Shown here one piece after another: positions 31,028 through 40,156 of a stretch of DNA of 40,523 nt (the first letter of the stretch is position 1; each line of letters opens with the position of its first letter). Under the pieces are notes generated by a model. It was not told the origin of the DNA. It made no database searches and saw nothing but the letters and a program-made list of their open reading frames with translations. Source of the stretch: Blastopirellula sp. (GTDB lineage: Bacteria > Planctomycetota > Planctomycetia > Pirellulales > Pirellulaceae); the NCBI GenBank assembly GCA_002701545.1, contig NZVR01000185.1, positions 59,032 to 99,554 of the forward strand, in the 5' to 3' direction. Made by a program: the position numbers and the translations under genes.

Positions 31028-34000
31028 ATGATGAACTCTTCTAACTACTTGTTGATTGCAGTTGTCACGATCCTGCTGTTACCGTCACGCGGCCAGTCTC
31101 AAACACTGGAGGCTCAGTTACTAACAGAATCCACGCAAACCATTGCCGCGGATGCACGCCAACATGGCGACGCCACCCGCGGGGCCATTGCCTTCCATCT
31201 CCCGCATATGGCTTGTGCGAAATGCCACACCACATCCCAGCAGAGTGGGGCTGCGCAAAAAAATGCACTCGGCCCCAACTTGACTCAGTTCGACAAATCA
31301 CCGTCGGACGAAGAAATCGTGGATGCGGTTTTGCGACCATCGAAAAGCATTCGCAAAGGATTTGAGTCGATCACATTGATCACCACCGACGGCATCTCGA
31401 TCACGGGATTCGCTCCCAAAAAACAAGGCACCGCAACCACCTTGCGGGACGTCGCCCAAAATGGCAAGCGCATCACCGTCTCGAACGACGACATCGAGGT
31501 GGAGAAAATGAACTCGGTTTCGATCATGCCTGCAGGGCAGGTCAATCAACTGGCAGGTCGCCAGCAATTCCTGGACATCGTCCGTTATCTCTACGAGATT
31601 CGTGACGGGGGGATAGCCAAAGCTCGTGAACTGCAACCACCGCCGCACTTGCTGGTCGCTCGCCCCATCCCAGCCTACGAGCAGGAAATCGATCACGCAG
31701 GCATGATCAGCGACTTGGACAACAAAGCCTTTCAGCGTGGCGAGGCGATCTATAACCGACTGTGTATCAATTGCCATGGAACGGTTGATAAACCCGGTTC
31801 GCTACCAACCTCACTTCGTTTTGCCACAGGCAAATTCAAGAACGGTCACGATCCTTATACGATGTACCGCACGTTGACGTACGGCTTTGGCATGATGTTA
31901 CCGCAAACGTGGATGGTGCCTCAGCAAAAGTACGATGTGATTCACTATATTCGCGAAGCTTATCTGAAACGCCACAACCCATCCCAGCTATTCGCGACGG
32001 ACGATGGCTATCTGGCAAAACTGCCGCAGGGCACCTCGCGCGGTCCGGCCCCTTCACTGGTCGAACCGTGGGTCAACATGAACTACGGCCCAAGTCTGAT
32101 CAATACGTACGAAGTTGGCAAAGACGCGACGAACTTTGCGTACAAAGGGCTCGCCGTGCGTGTCGACCAAGGCCCTGGTGGCGTCTCACGTGGCAATGCG
32201 TGGACCATCTTCGACCACGACACCATGCGCGTTGCCGCTGCCTGGTCCCGTCCTGCCACGGGCAATGCCTCGTTCATCGACTGGCAGGGGATTCACTTCA
32301 ACGGCCGGCATGCGATCCACCCACGGATTGCTGGCGAGTTGCAATTTGCGAACCCCACCGGTCCCGGCTGGGCAAATCCGGCCGACGGCTCCTTTGATGA
32401 CCCACGATTCGTCGGTCGCGATGGTCGCAAATATGGTCCGCTACCGCGCGACTGGGCGCAACTCAAGGGCATCTACTCGCACGGCCCGCGGACGATTGTT
32501 GATTACACCGTTGGCACCACCCGCATCCATGAAATGCACGGTCTAGCTGAACCCGAAGCATTACGTGAGACGTCCCATCAGCGAGTGTTTACGCGCACTT
32601 TGAACCTTGGACCACGCGATCGCGACATGCTGCTCCAGGTCGCAACCTCGCCCAGCACGCAGGCGAATCTACAGGAACACGCGGGATACGTCATCTTCGG
32701 AGAAGGCACGTCGGCAACTCCCCAAGCAAAGCCGAAGTCTGGCCTCCGTTTTGATGGTCAAAGCTTTGCTGAATCAGCAGACGGCGATGCGTTTGATATG
32801 ACCTCAGCCGACTTCACCATTTCAGCACTCGTCAAGACCCGCAAGGATGGCACCATTTTTGCCAAAACAGAGCGGTCGGCAAAATGGGTTCCCGACGGCA
32901 AAACATTATTCCTCCGCGGTGGACGCCTCACCTACGATATTGGCTGGGTAGGCGCTGCTCAAGGGAACACGAAGATCAACGACGGCAAGCCCCACCATGT
33001 GGCTATGACCTGGGACCACACCACGTCGATAGCCACCTTCTATGTCGACGGTAAACCTGATGGCGAAAAACCAATTCAACCCAAATCCTCCGTCAAGTCC
33101 CATACGGTGCGGATCGGTTACACAGCCGAGGACTTCCCCAAACCCTCACCCTTCCAAGGCGACTTAACGGATGTTCGCTTTTACCAACGGCGACTCTCCA
33201 AGACGGAACTGGCACAGCAAACCACCAAGCAGCCGAGTTCAGAGAAACTGGTGGGGCACTGGCCCCTGCGAGGAAAACAACAACTGGCTGACGCCAGCGG
33301 CAACAAGCATGAGTTGCGCATCGTGCGCGGATCGACGACGTCGACAGCTACCGGTAATCCACTTCTGGCAGGCTATCAGGCTGACGCGCCTGACCTGACT
33401 TGGGAGCAAGTCGGGCAGCGTCTTTGTCTGCGCATTCCAGCAGGCCAAGACAATCTAGAGTTGGTCGTGTGGTCGGGTCGTATCACCGACTCGAAACAGG
33501 CGGCGGACATCCATCGCCACGTCACCAAGTATGTCTCGAATCTGGACACATCACTGGTCAACTACCAGAAGGGTGGCCCAGCTCGATGGCCAGAGCGCAT
33601 CGAGACCGTCGCTCAGGTCCGCCCCAGCGACGGCCCCTTCGCAGTCGACGTACTCACCCGCCCTGCCAGCAATCCCTGGTTAGCCCGCGTGCGTCTGACT
33701 GGCTTTGACTTCTATCCTGACGGCGACCGCATGGTGGTCTGCGCCTGGGACGGCGACGTATGGTTAGTCACCGGATTGTCACAGTTAGACAAGCCCAACG
33801 CATCGGAAGTCAAACTGACCTGGCAACGCATTGCTTCGGGATTGTTCCAACCCTTGGGACTCAAAATAGTCGATGATCAGATCTTTGTTTCCTGTCGCGA
33901 TCAAATTTGCATTTTGCGTGACCTCAATGACGATGGCGAAACAGATTATTACCAGTGCTTTAACAGTGATCACCAAGTGACCGATCACTTCCACGAATTC

Positions 34001-34975
34001 GCGATGGGCCTTCAAACCGATGCCGCGGGTAACTTTTACTATGCCAAGTCCGCACGTCATGCACTGACGGCACTCGTTCCTCACCACGGCACGTTGCTAC
34101 GCGTAAGCAAGGATGGCGAGCGCACCGACATCCTGGCGACCGGTTTCCGGGCAGCGAACGGCGTCTGTCTTAATGAAGACGGTTCGTTCATCGTGACGGA
34201 CCAGGAAGGCCACTGGAATCCCAAGAACCGTATCAATTGGGTCAAACCGGGAGGCTTCTATGGCAACATGTATGGCTACCATGACGTCACCGATTCGTCC
34301 AATGAGGCCATGCAGCAACCACTCTGCTGGATCACCAATGCCTTTGATCGATCTCCCGGCGAGCTACTGTGGGTACGCAGTGATAAATGGGGACCACTGA
34401 ATGGGTCACTGCTGAATCTTTCATACGGCTACGGACAAGTGTATGTCGTTCCGCACGAGGAGGTGAACGGCCAAATGCAGGGTGGCATGTGTGCTTTCCC
34501 CATCCCCCGCTTTCCCACGGGGACGATGCGCGGGCGTTTTCGTCCTCAAGATGGCCAGCTGTACTTGTGTGGCATGTTTGCCTGGGCCGGCAACCAACAG
34601 CAAGGTGGTGGCCTGTATCGCCTCAGGTACACCGGACAACCAGCTCATCTACCGGTCAAGCTTGAGGCCACGCAAAGTGGCATGCGGTTGACGTTGACCG
34701 ATGAAGTCACCCGCGAAAGTGCGACCAACCCTGACAACTACCAGATCAAGGTCTGGTCGCTCCGGCGGACTCGGAATTACGGATCCAAACACTACGACGA
34801 GCATCCGCTGAAGATCACTGCAGCCAATCTGAGTAGCGACGGCAAAACCGTCGAACTCAAGATCCCCGGCATCGCGCCAACCTGGTGCATGGAAATCAAG
34901 TTCGGTCTGCAATCGCGGCAAGGCAAGCCTGTGCGCGGCGTCATTCACAATACCATTCACAACCTGGGCGATTAA
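31028..34975 (+). CDS. Multidomain secreted haem-binding dehydrogenase-like protein
   Basis: The 1315-residue protein begins with a signal peptide (MMNSSNYLLIAVVTILLLPSRGQS). It has a first haem-binding motif CAKCH (63-67) in a planctomycete-type cytochrome domain that continues to about residue 195, and a second motif CINCH (246-250). A long module of the DUF6797 type (YGPSLINTYEVG ... FDHDTMRVAAAWS) follows from about 340. A LamG/concanavalin-like domain covers about 575-740 (SGLRFDGQSFAESADGD ... VRFYQRRLSKTEL), and a propeller-like C-terminal half covers about 870-1250 (FYPDGDRMVVCAWDGDVW, GFRAANGVCLNEDGS). Such giants are thought to oxidise or bind carbohydrates at the cell surface; the substrate is unknown. 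The kinase gene starts eight bases after its stop. Confidence 0.85.
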   Translation: MMNSSNYLLIAVVTILLLPSRGQSQTLEAQLLTESTQTIAADARQHGDATRGAIAFHLPHMACAKCHTTSQQSGAAQKNALGPNLTQFDKSPSDEEIVDAVLRPSKSIRKGFESITLITTDGISITGFAPKKQGTATTLRDVAQNGKRITVSNDDIEVEKMNSVSIMPAGQVNQLAGRQQFLDIVRYLYEIRDGGIAKARELQPPPHLLVARPIPAYEQEIDHAGMISDLDNKAFQRGEAIYNRLCINCHGTVDKPGSLPTSLRFATGKFKNGHDPYTMYRTLTYGFGMMLPQTWMVPQQKYDVIHYIREAYLKRHNPSQLFATDDGYLAKLPQGTSRGPAPSLVEPWVNMNYGPSLINTYEVGKDATNFAYKGLAVRVDQGPGGVSRGNAWTIFDHDTMRVAAAWSRPATGNASFIDWQGIHFNGRHAIHPRIAGELQFANPTGPGWANPADGSFDDPRFVGRDGRKYGPLPRDWAQLKGIYSHGPRTIVDYTVGTTRIHEMHGLAEPEALRETSHQRVFTRTLNLGPRDRDMLLQVATSPSTQANLQEHAGYVIFGEGTSATPQAKPKSGLRFDGQSFAESADGDAFDMTSADFTISALVKTRKDGTIFAKTERSAKWVPDGKTLFLRGGRLTYDIGWVGAAQGNTKINDGKPHHVAMTWDHTTSIATFYVDGKPDGEKPIQPKSSVKSHTVRIGYTAEDFPKPSPFQGDLTDVRFYQRRLSKTELAQQTTKQPSSEKLVGHWPLRGKQQLADASGNKHELRIVRGSTTSTATGNPLLAGYQADAPDLTWEQVGQRLCLRIPAGQDNLELVVWSGRITDSKQAADIHRHVTKYVSNLDTSLVNYQKGGPARWPERIETVAQVRPSDGPFAVDVLTRPASNPWLARVRLTGFDFYPDGDRMVVCAWDGDVWLVTGLSQLDKPNASEVKLTWQRIASGLFQPLGLKIVDDQIFVSCRDQICILRDLNDDGETDYYQCFNSDHQVTDHFHEFAMGLQTDAAGNFYYAKSARHALTALVPHHGTLLRVSKDGERTDILATGFRAANGVCLNEDGSFIVTDQEGHWNPKNRINWVKPGGFYGNMYGYHDVTDSSNEAMQQPLCWITNAFDRSPGELLWVRSDKWGPLNGSLLNLSYGYGQVYVVPHEEVNGQMQGGMCAFPIPRFPTGTMRGRFRPQDGQLYLCGMFAWAGNQQQGGGLYRLRYTGQPAHLPVKLEATQSGMRLTLTDEVTRESATNPDNYQIKVWSLRRTRNYGSKHYDEHPLKITAANLSSDGKTVELKIPGIAPTWCMEIKFGLQSRQGKPVRGVIHNTIHNLGD

Positions 34976-34983
34976 CACCGCGC

Positions 34984-36300
34984 ATGGCTGTACGCACCGT
35001 CAACGCATTCTTGGACTTGCTCAAGAAAAGCCAGCTGCTGAGTGATGCACAGCTGCTGGCCCTGCGCGATGATGTGCCCCAACGACAGGACTCGCCGCTC
35101 GGCTTGGCGACCACGTTAGTCCGCCGCAAGGTCATCTCGCGATGGCAAGCCGAGCAACTACTGGCTGGCAGATGCCAATTCACGCTGGGCGGTTATCGGG
35201 TCATTCAACATGTCGGCAAGGGTGGCATGGGAAAAGTTTACCTTGCCGAAGCCGACGCAACCGGCGACCAATACGCCATCAAAATCCTGAGCAAAAAGTC
35301 GCTGGGCAACCCAGAGATCGTCGCGCGATTTCAACGCGAGGTGCAAGTGGCAATGGCTTTGGACCACCCGAATATCGTACGGGCCATTGCTTCCGGAAAC
35401 ATTCGAGGGCAGCATTTTCTCGTCATGGAGTTCGTCAATGGCCGCAATCTCAACGAATGGCTCGACGAATATCATCAACTTCCCATCGAATGGGCCTGTG
35501 AATGCATTCAGCAAGTCGCTTATGCGTTGCAATATGCACACGAATCCGGCCTCGTCCATCGCGACATCAAGCCGTCCAATATCCTCGTTCTCGACAACCC
35601 GATGGACGGACCACCTCAGGTAAAGCTCACCGATATGGGCTTGGCGCGGATGGGACAAGCCGCTGACTCCGATGAATTAACGCAGACGGGCGAGATTGTA
35701 GGCACGGTCGACTACATCGCACCAGAACAGGCTCAGAACACCAAAGACGCGGACATTCGCGCGGACATTTTCAGTCTCGGCTGTACTTTGTTCAAACTGC
35801 TGGCAGGTCGCGTGCCCTACGAAGGCGACACCACCGTCGAACGTCTCACAGCGCGCATCTCGGGGGCGGCGCCGTCCATCGCCGACTTCCGCGACGACGT
35901 GCCGGATCAACTGACTCGCATCATCGCCTGCATGCTCGATCGCGATCGGGAGCGCCGCTTTCAAACACCGGCCGAAGTAGCCAACGCGCTCAACCGTTAC
36001 ACCGCATCTTCACCCGATGGCTGGAAAGAAGAGAGCACGTTACGTTTGCCGATTCCCTCAGATGCCGAAAAGCAGCTGGCACCTGCCGAAGACATTGCCG
36101 TACGCGATTTTTTTGCCGATGTTGCGCTCAACGAAAACCTCCACCACGCGCAACGTTCCCGTCAAGCTCGCAAACTGACTGCCGCCATCTCCGTATCGGT
36201 CGCCATCGCCAGTGGATTCATCTGGTACTTCTTTTCGACATCGCTGTTCGCCTATTGGCAGACCTGGATGGAGTATTTCGAATCGCTGGGCAACCCTTAA
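34984..36300 (+). CDS. Serine/threonine protein kinase, membrane-anchored
   Basis: The 438-residue protein has a planctomycete-type N-terminal helical module (about 1-65), then a Hanks-type kinase domain at about 70-370. Visible motifs are GKGGMGKV (78-85), the ATP lysine K100 in AIKIL, HRDIKPSN with catalytic D194, a metal-binding loop DMG (217-219) where most kinases have DFG, and APEQ. A single hydrophobic helix near 408-430 and a short tail follow, so the kinase domain is cytoplasmic. The catalytic residues are present, so activity is expected. The ATG at 34984 is the first in this frame after the preceding stop. The close spacing to the upstream gene suggests one transcript. Confidence 0.9.
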   Translation: MAVRTVNAFLDLLKKSQLLSDAQLLALRDDVPQRQDSPLGLATTLVRRKVISRWQAEQLLAGRCQFTLGGYRVIQHVGKGGMGKVYLAEADATGDQYAIKILSKKSLGNPEIVARFQREVQVAMALDHPNIVRAIASGNIRGQHFLVMEFVNGRNLNEWLDEYHQLPIEWACECIQQVAYALQYAHESGLVHRDIKPSNILVLDNPMDGPPQVKLTDMGLARMGQAADSDELTQTGEIVGTVDYIAPEQAQNTKDADIRADIFSLGCTLFKLLAGRVPYEGDTTVERLTARISGAAPSIADFRDDVPDQLTRIIACMLDRDRERRFQTPAEVANALNRYTASSPDGWKEESTLRLPIPSDAEKQLAPAEDIAVRDFFADVALNENLHHAQRSRQARKLTAAISVSVAIASGFIWYFFSTSLFAYWQTWMEYFESLGNP

Positions 36301-36704
36301 CCTGCGGGAAGACAACATCGCCACTTCACTTCACCCGTCCGCCAGCGCTGAGCACATGGCCGGTGTAAGCCGCGCAGCTTGCCAGCATGCCGAAGTCATC
36401 TGGCTCCCAATGACATTTCCTCTGACTCCTGAAACACCATCGATACATCCTGTTACATCTCATTCAAGTGGTACGGTACCGGCGTTACCGCATCCTGAGA
36501 GGAGATTCCGTAACGATTCATCCTTATCAGGACCCCTCAGTGACCGGCCAACGTTGACTGTCAGCGCCGGAAAGGTTCCACTGATAAACATGGATCAATC
36601 GATTCAATAAAGCAATCAACGCGGGTATCAATCTCTTGAACGTTGTTTTGAAACAGACGGCATTTCGGAAGACTGCCAGAAGGACTTGTTTCCTTTTGGA
36701 CCGC
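36301..36704 (+). other. Gap between the kinase and the TPR gene
   Basis: About 400 bases with no convincing gene. It should hold the promoter of the next gene. TTGACT at 36554-36559 with a poor TCCACT 17 bases on is the best pair I see. Around 36470-36500 there are short GGTAC repeats. The last part may encode the N-terminus if the TPR gene starts at an upstream TTG. Confidence 0.4.
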
Positions 36705-39284
36705 ATGCATTGTTTCGCCTTGTTGCTGGCCATCCTGACGGGACCGGCGCTGACTGAGGCAGCAAGTTTCAGCGACGCCGAAAAACTGTTCTACCGTGGT
36801 GAGTACGTCGCATGTACGTCGATGTGCCAGGCCGAAGTGGACCGCGGGATATGGAATGAAAACTGGTCACTCCTCTTGATCCGTTGTCAGCTGACAACGG
36901 GACAGTATGAGGCTGCCAAAACGGTTTATGAATCCGCGATCAAACGCTACTCATCCAGCATTCAGTTGAGAGAGCTTGCTCGGGATATCTACCGATACAA
37001 TCACGATCTGGTGACCGCCAAAAAAGAATTTGATCAAATCTACGAGCTCGTCCGTCGATCGGCGTGGCGCTACACCTCTGCCCGAGACCAAGTCGTTCTG
37101 GGGCATTACTTCTTAGCGAACGGTGAGGATGCGCGGCAGGTTCTGGAAGTCCTCTATGACCCTGCTCGCAACAAGACTCCCAATGACGCAGACATTCACA
37201 TTGCCATTGCCGAGCTCGCGCTGCTCAAGCATGACTATCAACTCGCCGCACAGTCATTGGAGCAAGCAGCGAAGTTCGCCGACAACAATCCTCACGTCTT
37301 CTACCTGCAAGCCCGGTCCTGGGCGAACGGCGATCCTCGCCGCGCTGATGCGGCGCTCGCCAAGGCACTCCAGATCAATCCTCGGCATGTCCCCAGCTTG
37401 CTCCTCCGTATCGACGCACTCATTGACTCCGAACGCTACGAGCAAGCAACGCGTGCATTATTTGATGTTCTCTCAGTCAATCTTTATCACCCTGAGGCAT
37501 GGGCATATCACGCTGTATTAGCGCATTTGCAAGGAGAGTTTGCTGGTGAACAAGCGCTCCGCATGGCGGCACTTTCCAAATGGCGTTCCAATCCGCAAGT
37601 GGATCATCTGATTGGCAAGAAGCTTTCGCAGAAATATCGCTTTGCCGAAGGCTCCGAATACCAACGGCGCGCTCTGCAATTCGATCCTCAACATACCGAG
37701 GCACAGTTCGCATTAGCTCAGGACCTTTTAAGGCTTGGCCAAGAAGACGAAGGCTGGCGTCTGGCGAAACAGGTTTTCGACGATGACAACTACAATGTGG
37801 TGGCATTGAACCTGGTCACGCTCCGTGACGAATTGGAGAAGTTCACCACGCTCGAACGGAGCGGTCTGGTGGTCCGTATGGACGCACGTGAAGCGCGTAT
37901 CTATGGCGAGCAGGTGCTGGATCTGCTGGAAACCGCCAAGGAACAACTCTGCCGCAAATACGACATTACACCGACCAAGCCGATCATCGTCGAGATCTTT
38001 CCGGAACAGAAAGACTTTGCGATCCGCACTTTTGGCTTACCCGGCGGAGCGGGCTTCCTGGGGGTCTGTTTCGGGCGCGTGATTACTGCTAACAGTCCGG
38101 CATCTCAGGCCAACGCACCTGCCAACTGGCAATCCGTTTTATGGCACGAATTCTGTCACGTCGTGACTCTCGAAAAAACACAAAATCGCATGCCAAGGTG
38201 GCTGAGCGAAGGGCTTTCGGTTTATGAAGAGCGGCAAAAAAACGGCACGTGGGGGCAGCGGATGACACCGCAATACCGGGACATGATCCTCGGCGAGGAT
38301 CTAGTACCGGTCAGCCAACTCAGCGGAGCCTTCCTGCGGCCCAAGAGCGCAGTGCATCTTCAATACGCCTATTTCCAATCGTCCATGGTGGTGGAATACC
38401 TCATCGAAAAATACGGTTTCGAGGTGTTGAACCGCGTGCTTGTGGATCTCAGCACTGGCATGCCCATTAACGAATCGCTGCAACGCTATGCGGGGTCTCT
38501 CGAGTTACTCGATGAAGAATTTGCCGCGTATGCCAAAACCAAGGCCGCAGAGCTTGCCACCGAAGTTGATTGGAAACGGGACGATCTCCCGGAACGTGCA
38601 ACGACACAAGAATGGGCCGCTTGGAATCAAGATCACCCACGCAATTATTGGGGATTGTTGCAATATGCCCGTGCGTTGATTCGCGAAGAACAATGGGAAG
38701 CTGCCAAACAACCGCTGCAGGAGGTACGCCGCCTCTACCCGCAAGATGCGACGCCCGGCAACGCGACATTTTTGCTCGCTCAGGTTCATCGCCAATTGGG
38801 AGAGACGGAAAACGAATTAACGATGTTGAGTGAGCTGGCGACACAATCGAGTGACGCGATCCCCGTGTTCCAGCGACTTGCCGAATTACACAGCAATCGT
38901 CAGGAGTGGCCAGCCGTCGCTCGTCTTGCCGCCCAACTCATTGCAGTCAATCCCCTCTTACCCAAGGCACAGGAATATGCGGCGTTGGCTGCAGAGAATC
39001 TGCAACAACATGACCAGGCCGTTCGCGCTCTGAATTCACTGCTGGAGATGGAGCCCATCGATCCAGCCTTGCTTCATTTCAGACTCGCCCGCGCGTTGCG
39101 GCATGAGGCACAGTTCGCCCAAGCGAAACGCCACGTGCTGCAAGCATTGGAAGAAGCTCCGCGTTACCGCGCGGCACAGCAACTGTTGCTGCAGATTGTG
39201 GCAGACGCGCAGAGTCATGTGGAGTCAGACGAAGTACCACCGGAACCACCCCAGGACGCACCCCAGGAGGCTACAGATGAGTAG
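36705..39284 (+). CDS. TPR-rich exported protein with gluzincin-type metallopeptidase centre
   Basis: The 859-residue protein has a hydrophobic export signal (MHCFALLLAILTGPALTEA). TPR-like helical repeats follow to about residue 400. A peptidase-MA-like domain carries HEFCH (481-485) with a downstream acidic partner in WLSEGLSVYEE. More TPR-like repeats fill the C-terminal third. HExxH plus the downstream Glu is the zinc site of gluzincins, so proteolysis outside the cytoplasm is plausible but unproven. The start is uncertain: ATG 36705 lacks a charged n-region, TTG 36696 adds an arginine, and TTG 36636 would add 23 residues. Its end overlaps the DUF4159 start by eight bases. Confidence 0.82.
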   Translation: MHCFALLLAILTGPALTEAASFSDAEKLFYRGEYVACTSMCQAEVDRGIWNENWSLLLIRCQLTTGQYEAAKTVYESAIKRYSSSIQLRELARDIYRYNHDLVTAKKEFDQIYELVRRSAWRYTSARDQVVLGHYFLANGEDARQVLEVLYDPARNKTPNDADIHIAIAELALLKHDYQLAAQSLEQAAKFADNNPHVFYLQARSWANGDPRRADAALAKALQINPRHVPSLLLRIDALIDSERYEQATRALFDVLSVNLYHPEAWAYHAVLAHLQGEFAGEQALRMAALSKWRSNPQVDHLIGKKLSQKYRFAEGSEYQRRALQFDPQHTEAQFALAQDLLRLGQEDEGWRLAKQVFDDDNYNVVALNLVTLRDELEKFTTLERSGLVVRMDAREARIYGEQVLDLLETAKEQLCRKYDITPTKPIIVEIFPEQKDFAIRTFGLPGGAGFLGVCFGRVITANSPASQANAPANWQSVLWHEFCHVVTLEKTQNRMPRWLSEGLSVYEERQKNGTWGQRMTPQYRDMILGEDLVPVSQLSGAFLRPKSAVHLQYAYFQSSMVVEYLIEKYGFEVLNRVLVDLSTGMPINESLQRYAGSLELLDEEFAAYAKTKAAELATEVDWKRDDLPERATTQEWAAWNQDHPRNYWGLLQYARALIREEQWEAAKQPLQEVRRLYPQDATPGNATFLLAQVHRQLGETENELTMLSELATQSSDAIPVFQRLAELHSNRQEWPAVARLAAQLIAVNPLLPKAQEYAALAAENLQQHDQAVRALNSLLEMEPIDPALLHFRLARALRHEAQFAQAKRHVLQALEEAPRYRAAQQLLLQIVADAQSHVESDEVPPEPPQDAPQEATDE

Positions 39285-40119
39285 CAGTGCGACCGTCAAG
39301 CGATGCCTCGTCGTTTGCCTCGTCATGGCTGGCATCATTGCCAGCGGAGTTTATGCACAGCGTGCGCGGAACCGCTGGTTCGACAATAATCGCCGTGGTG
39401 ACGTACCCAACTGGGAAGTGAACGAAGCATTCGCTGACGATATCTTTACGTTTGCCCGCGTGCGCTATGAGTCGCATGGTGGCGGACGTGGAGGTGGCTG
39501 GGCGACCGACTATCCCAGCAGCGACCTCAATTTCTCACTACGACTTCACCAACTCACGTCGTTAAAAGTGCAACCGCAGCCAGTTGTTCTGGACCTCACG
39601 GATCCCAAACTATTTAACTATCCGTTCCTCTATCTCATCGAACCGGGACGACTTTACTTTTACGACGCGGAAGTCACCGCTCTACGACGGTATCTGGACA
39701 ATGGTGGATTTTTGATGGTCGATGATTTCTGGGGACAAGAGGAGTACGCCAACTTCTACGAGCAGATCCGCCGCGTTTTTCCGGATCGCGAACCTGAGGA
39801 AGTCCCCTTATCGCATGAGATTTTTCACTGCGTGTACGACTTAAAGGAAAAACCCCAAGTCCCCTCGATCAATATCGCAGAGCGGGGGCGATCTCAAGGA
39901 ATCACGTGGGAGCCACGGTGGGACTCCGATACGAGTAAAGTCGGATACTACGCCATCAAAGATGACGCGGGTCGGATCATGGTCTTCATCTGTCACAACA
40001 CCGACTTGGGTGATGGCTGGGAACGAGAAGGGGAAAATCAATGGTACTTTGACGAGTTTTCCGTCAAGAAGGCGTACCCCATGGGTATCAACATCGTGAC
40101 TTACGCCATGACGCACTAG
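39277..40119 (+). CDS. DUF4159 exported protein
   Basis: The 280-residue protein has a signal peptide ending near GVYAQ. The DUF4159 domain follows, with FTFARVRYES, WATDYPSSDLNF, the glutamine-amidotransferase-like core YLDNGGFLMVDDFWGQEEY, and the end motif WYFDEFSVKKAYPMGINIVTYAMTH. The family is common in planctomycetes next to MoxR ATPases; its activity is unknown. AGGAGG at ideal spacing before the ATG at 39277 lies inside the end of the TPR gene and settles the start. The MoxR gene follows 37 bases later, which supports a shared operon. Confidence 0.9.
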   Translation: MSSSATVKRCLVVCLVMAGIIASGVYAQRARNRWFDNNRRGDVPNWEVNEAFADDIFTFARVRYESHGGGRGGGWATDYPSSDLNFSLRLHQLTSLKVQPQPVVLDLTDPKLFNYPFLYLIEPGRLYFYDAEVTALRRYLDNGGFLMVDDFWGQEEYANFYEQIRRVFPDREPEEVPLSHEIFHCVYDLKEKPQVPSINIAERGRSQGITWEPRWDSDTSKVGYYAIKDDAGRIMVFICHNTDLGDGWEREGENQWYFDEFSVKKAYPMGINIVTYAMTH

Positions 40120-40156
40120 GCCGGCACTCCACGCCATAGAAAAAGGATCCAGCGAC

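Noticed and set aside
36212-36610. A 132-residue open frame overlapping the kinase end
   Set aside because: It overlaps the kinase coding sequence, has no ribosome binding site and reads as non-protein sequence.
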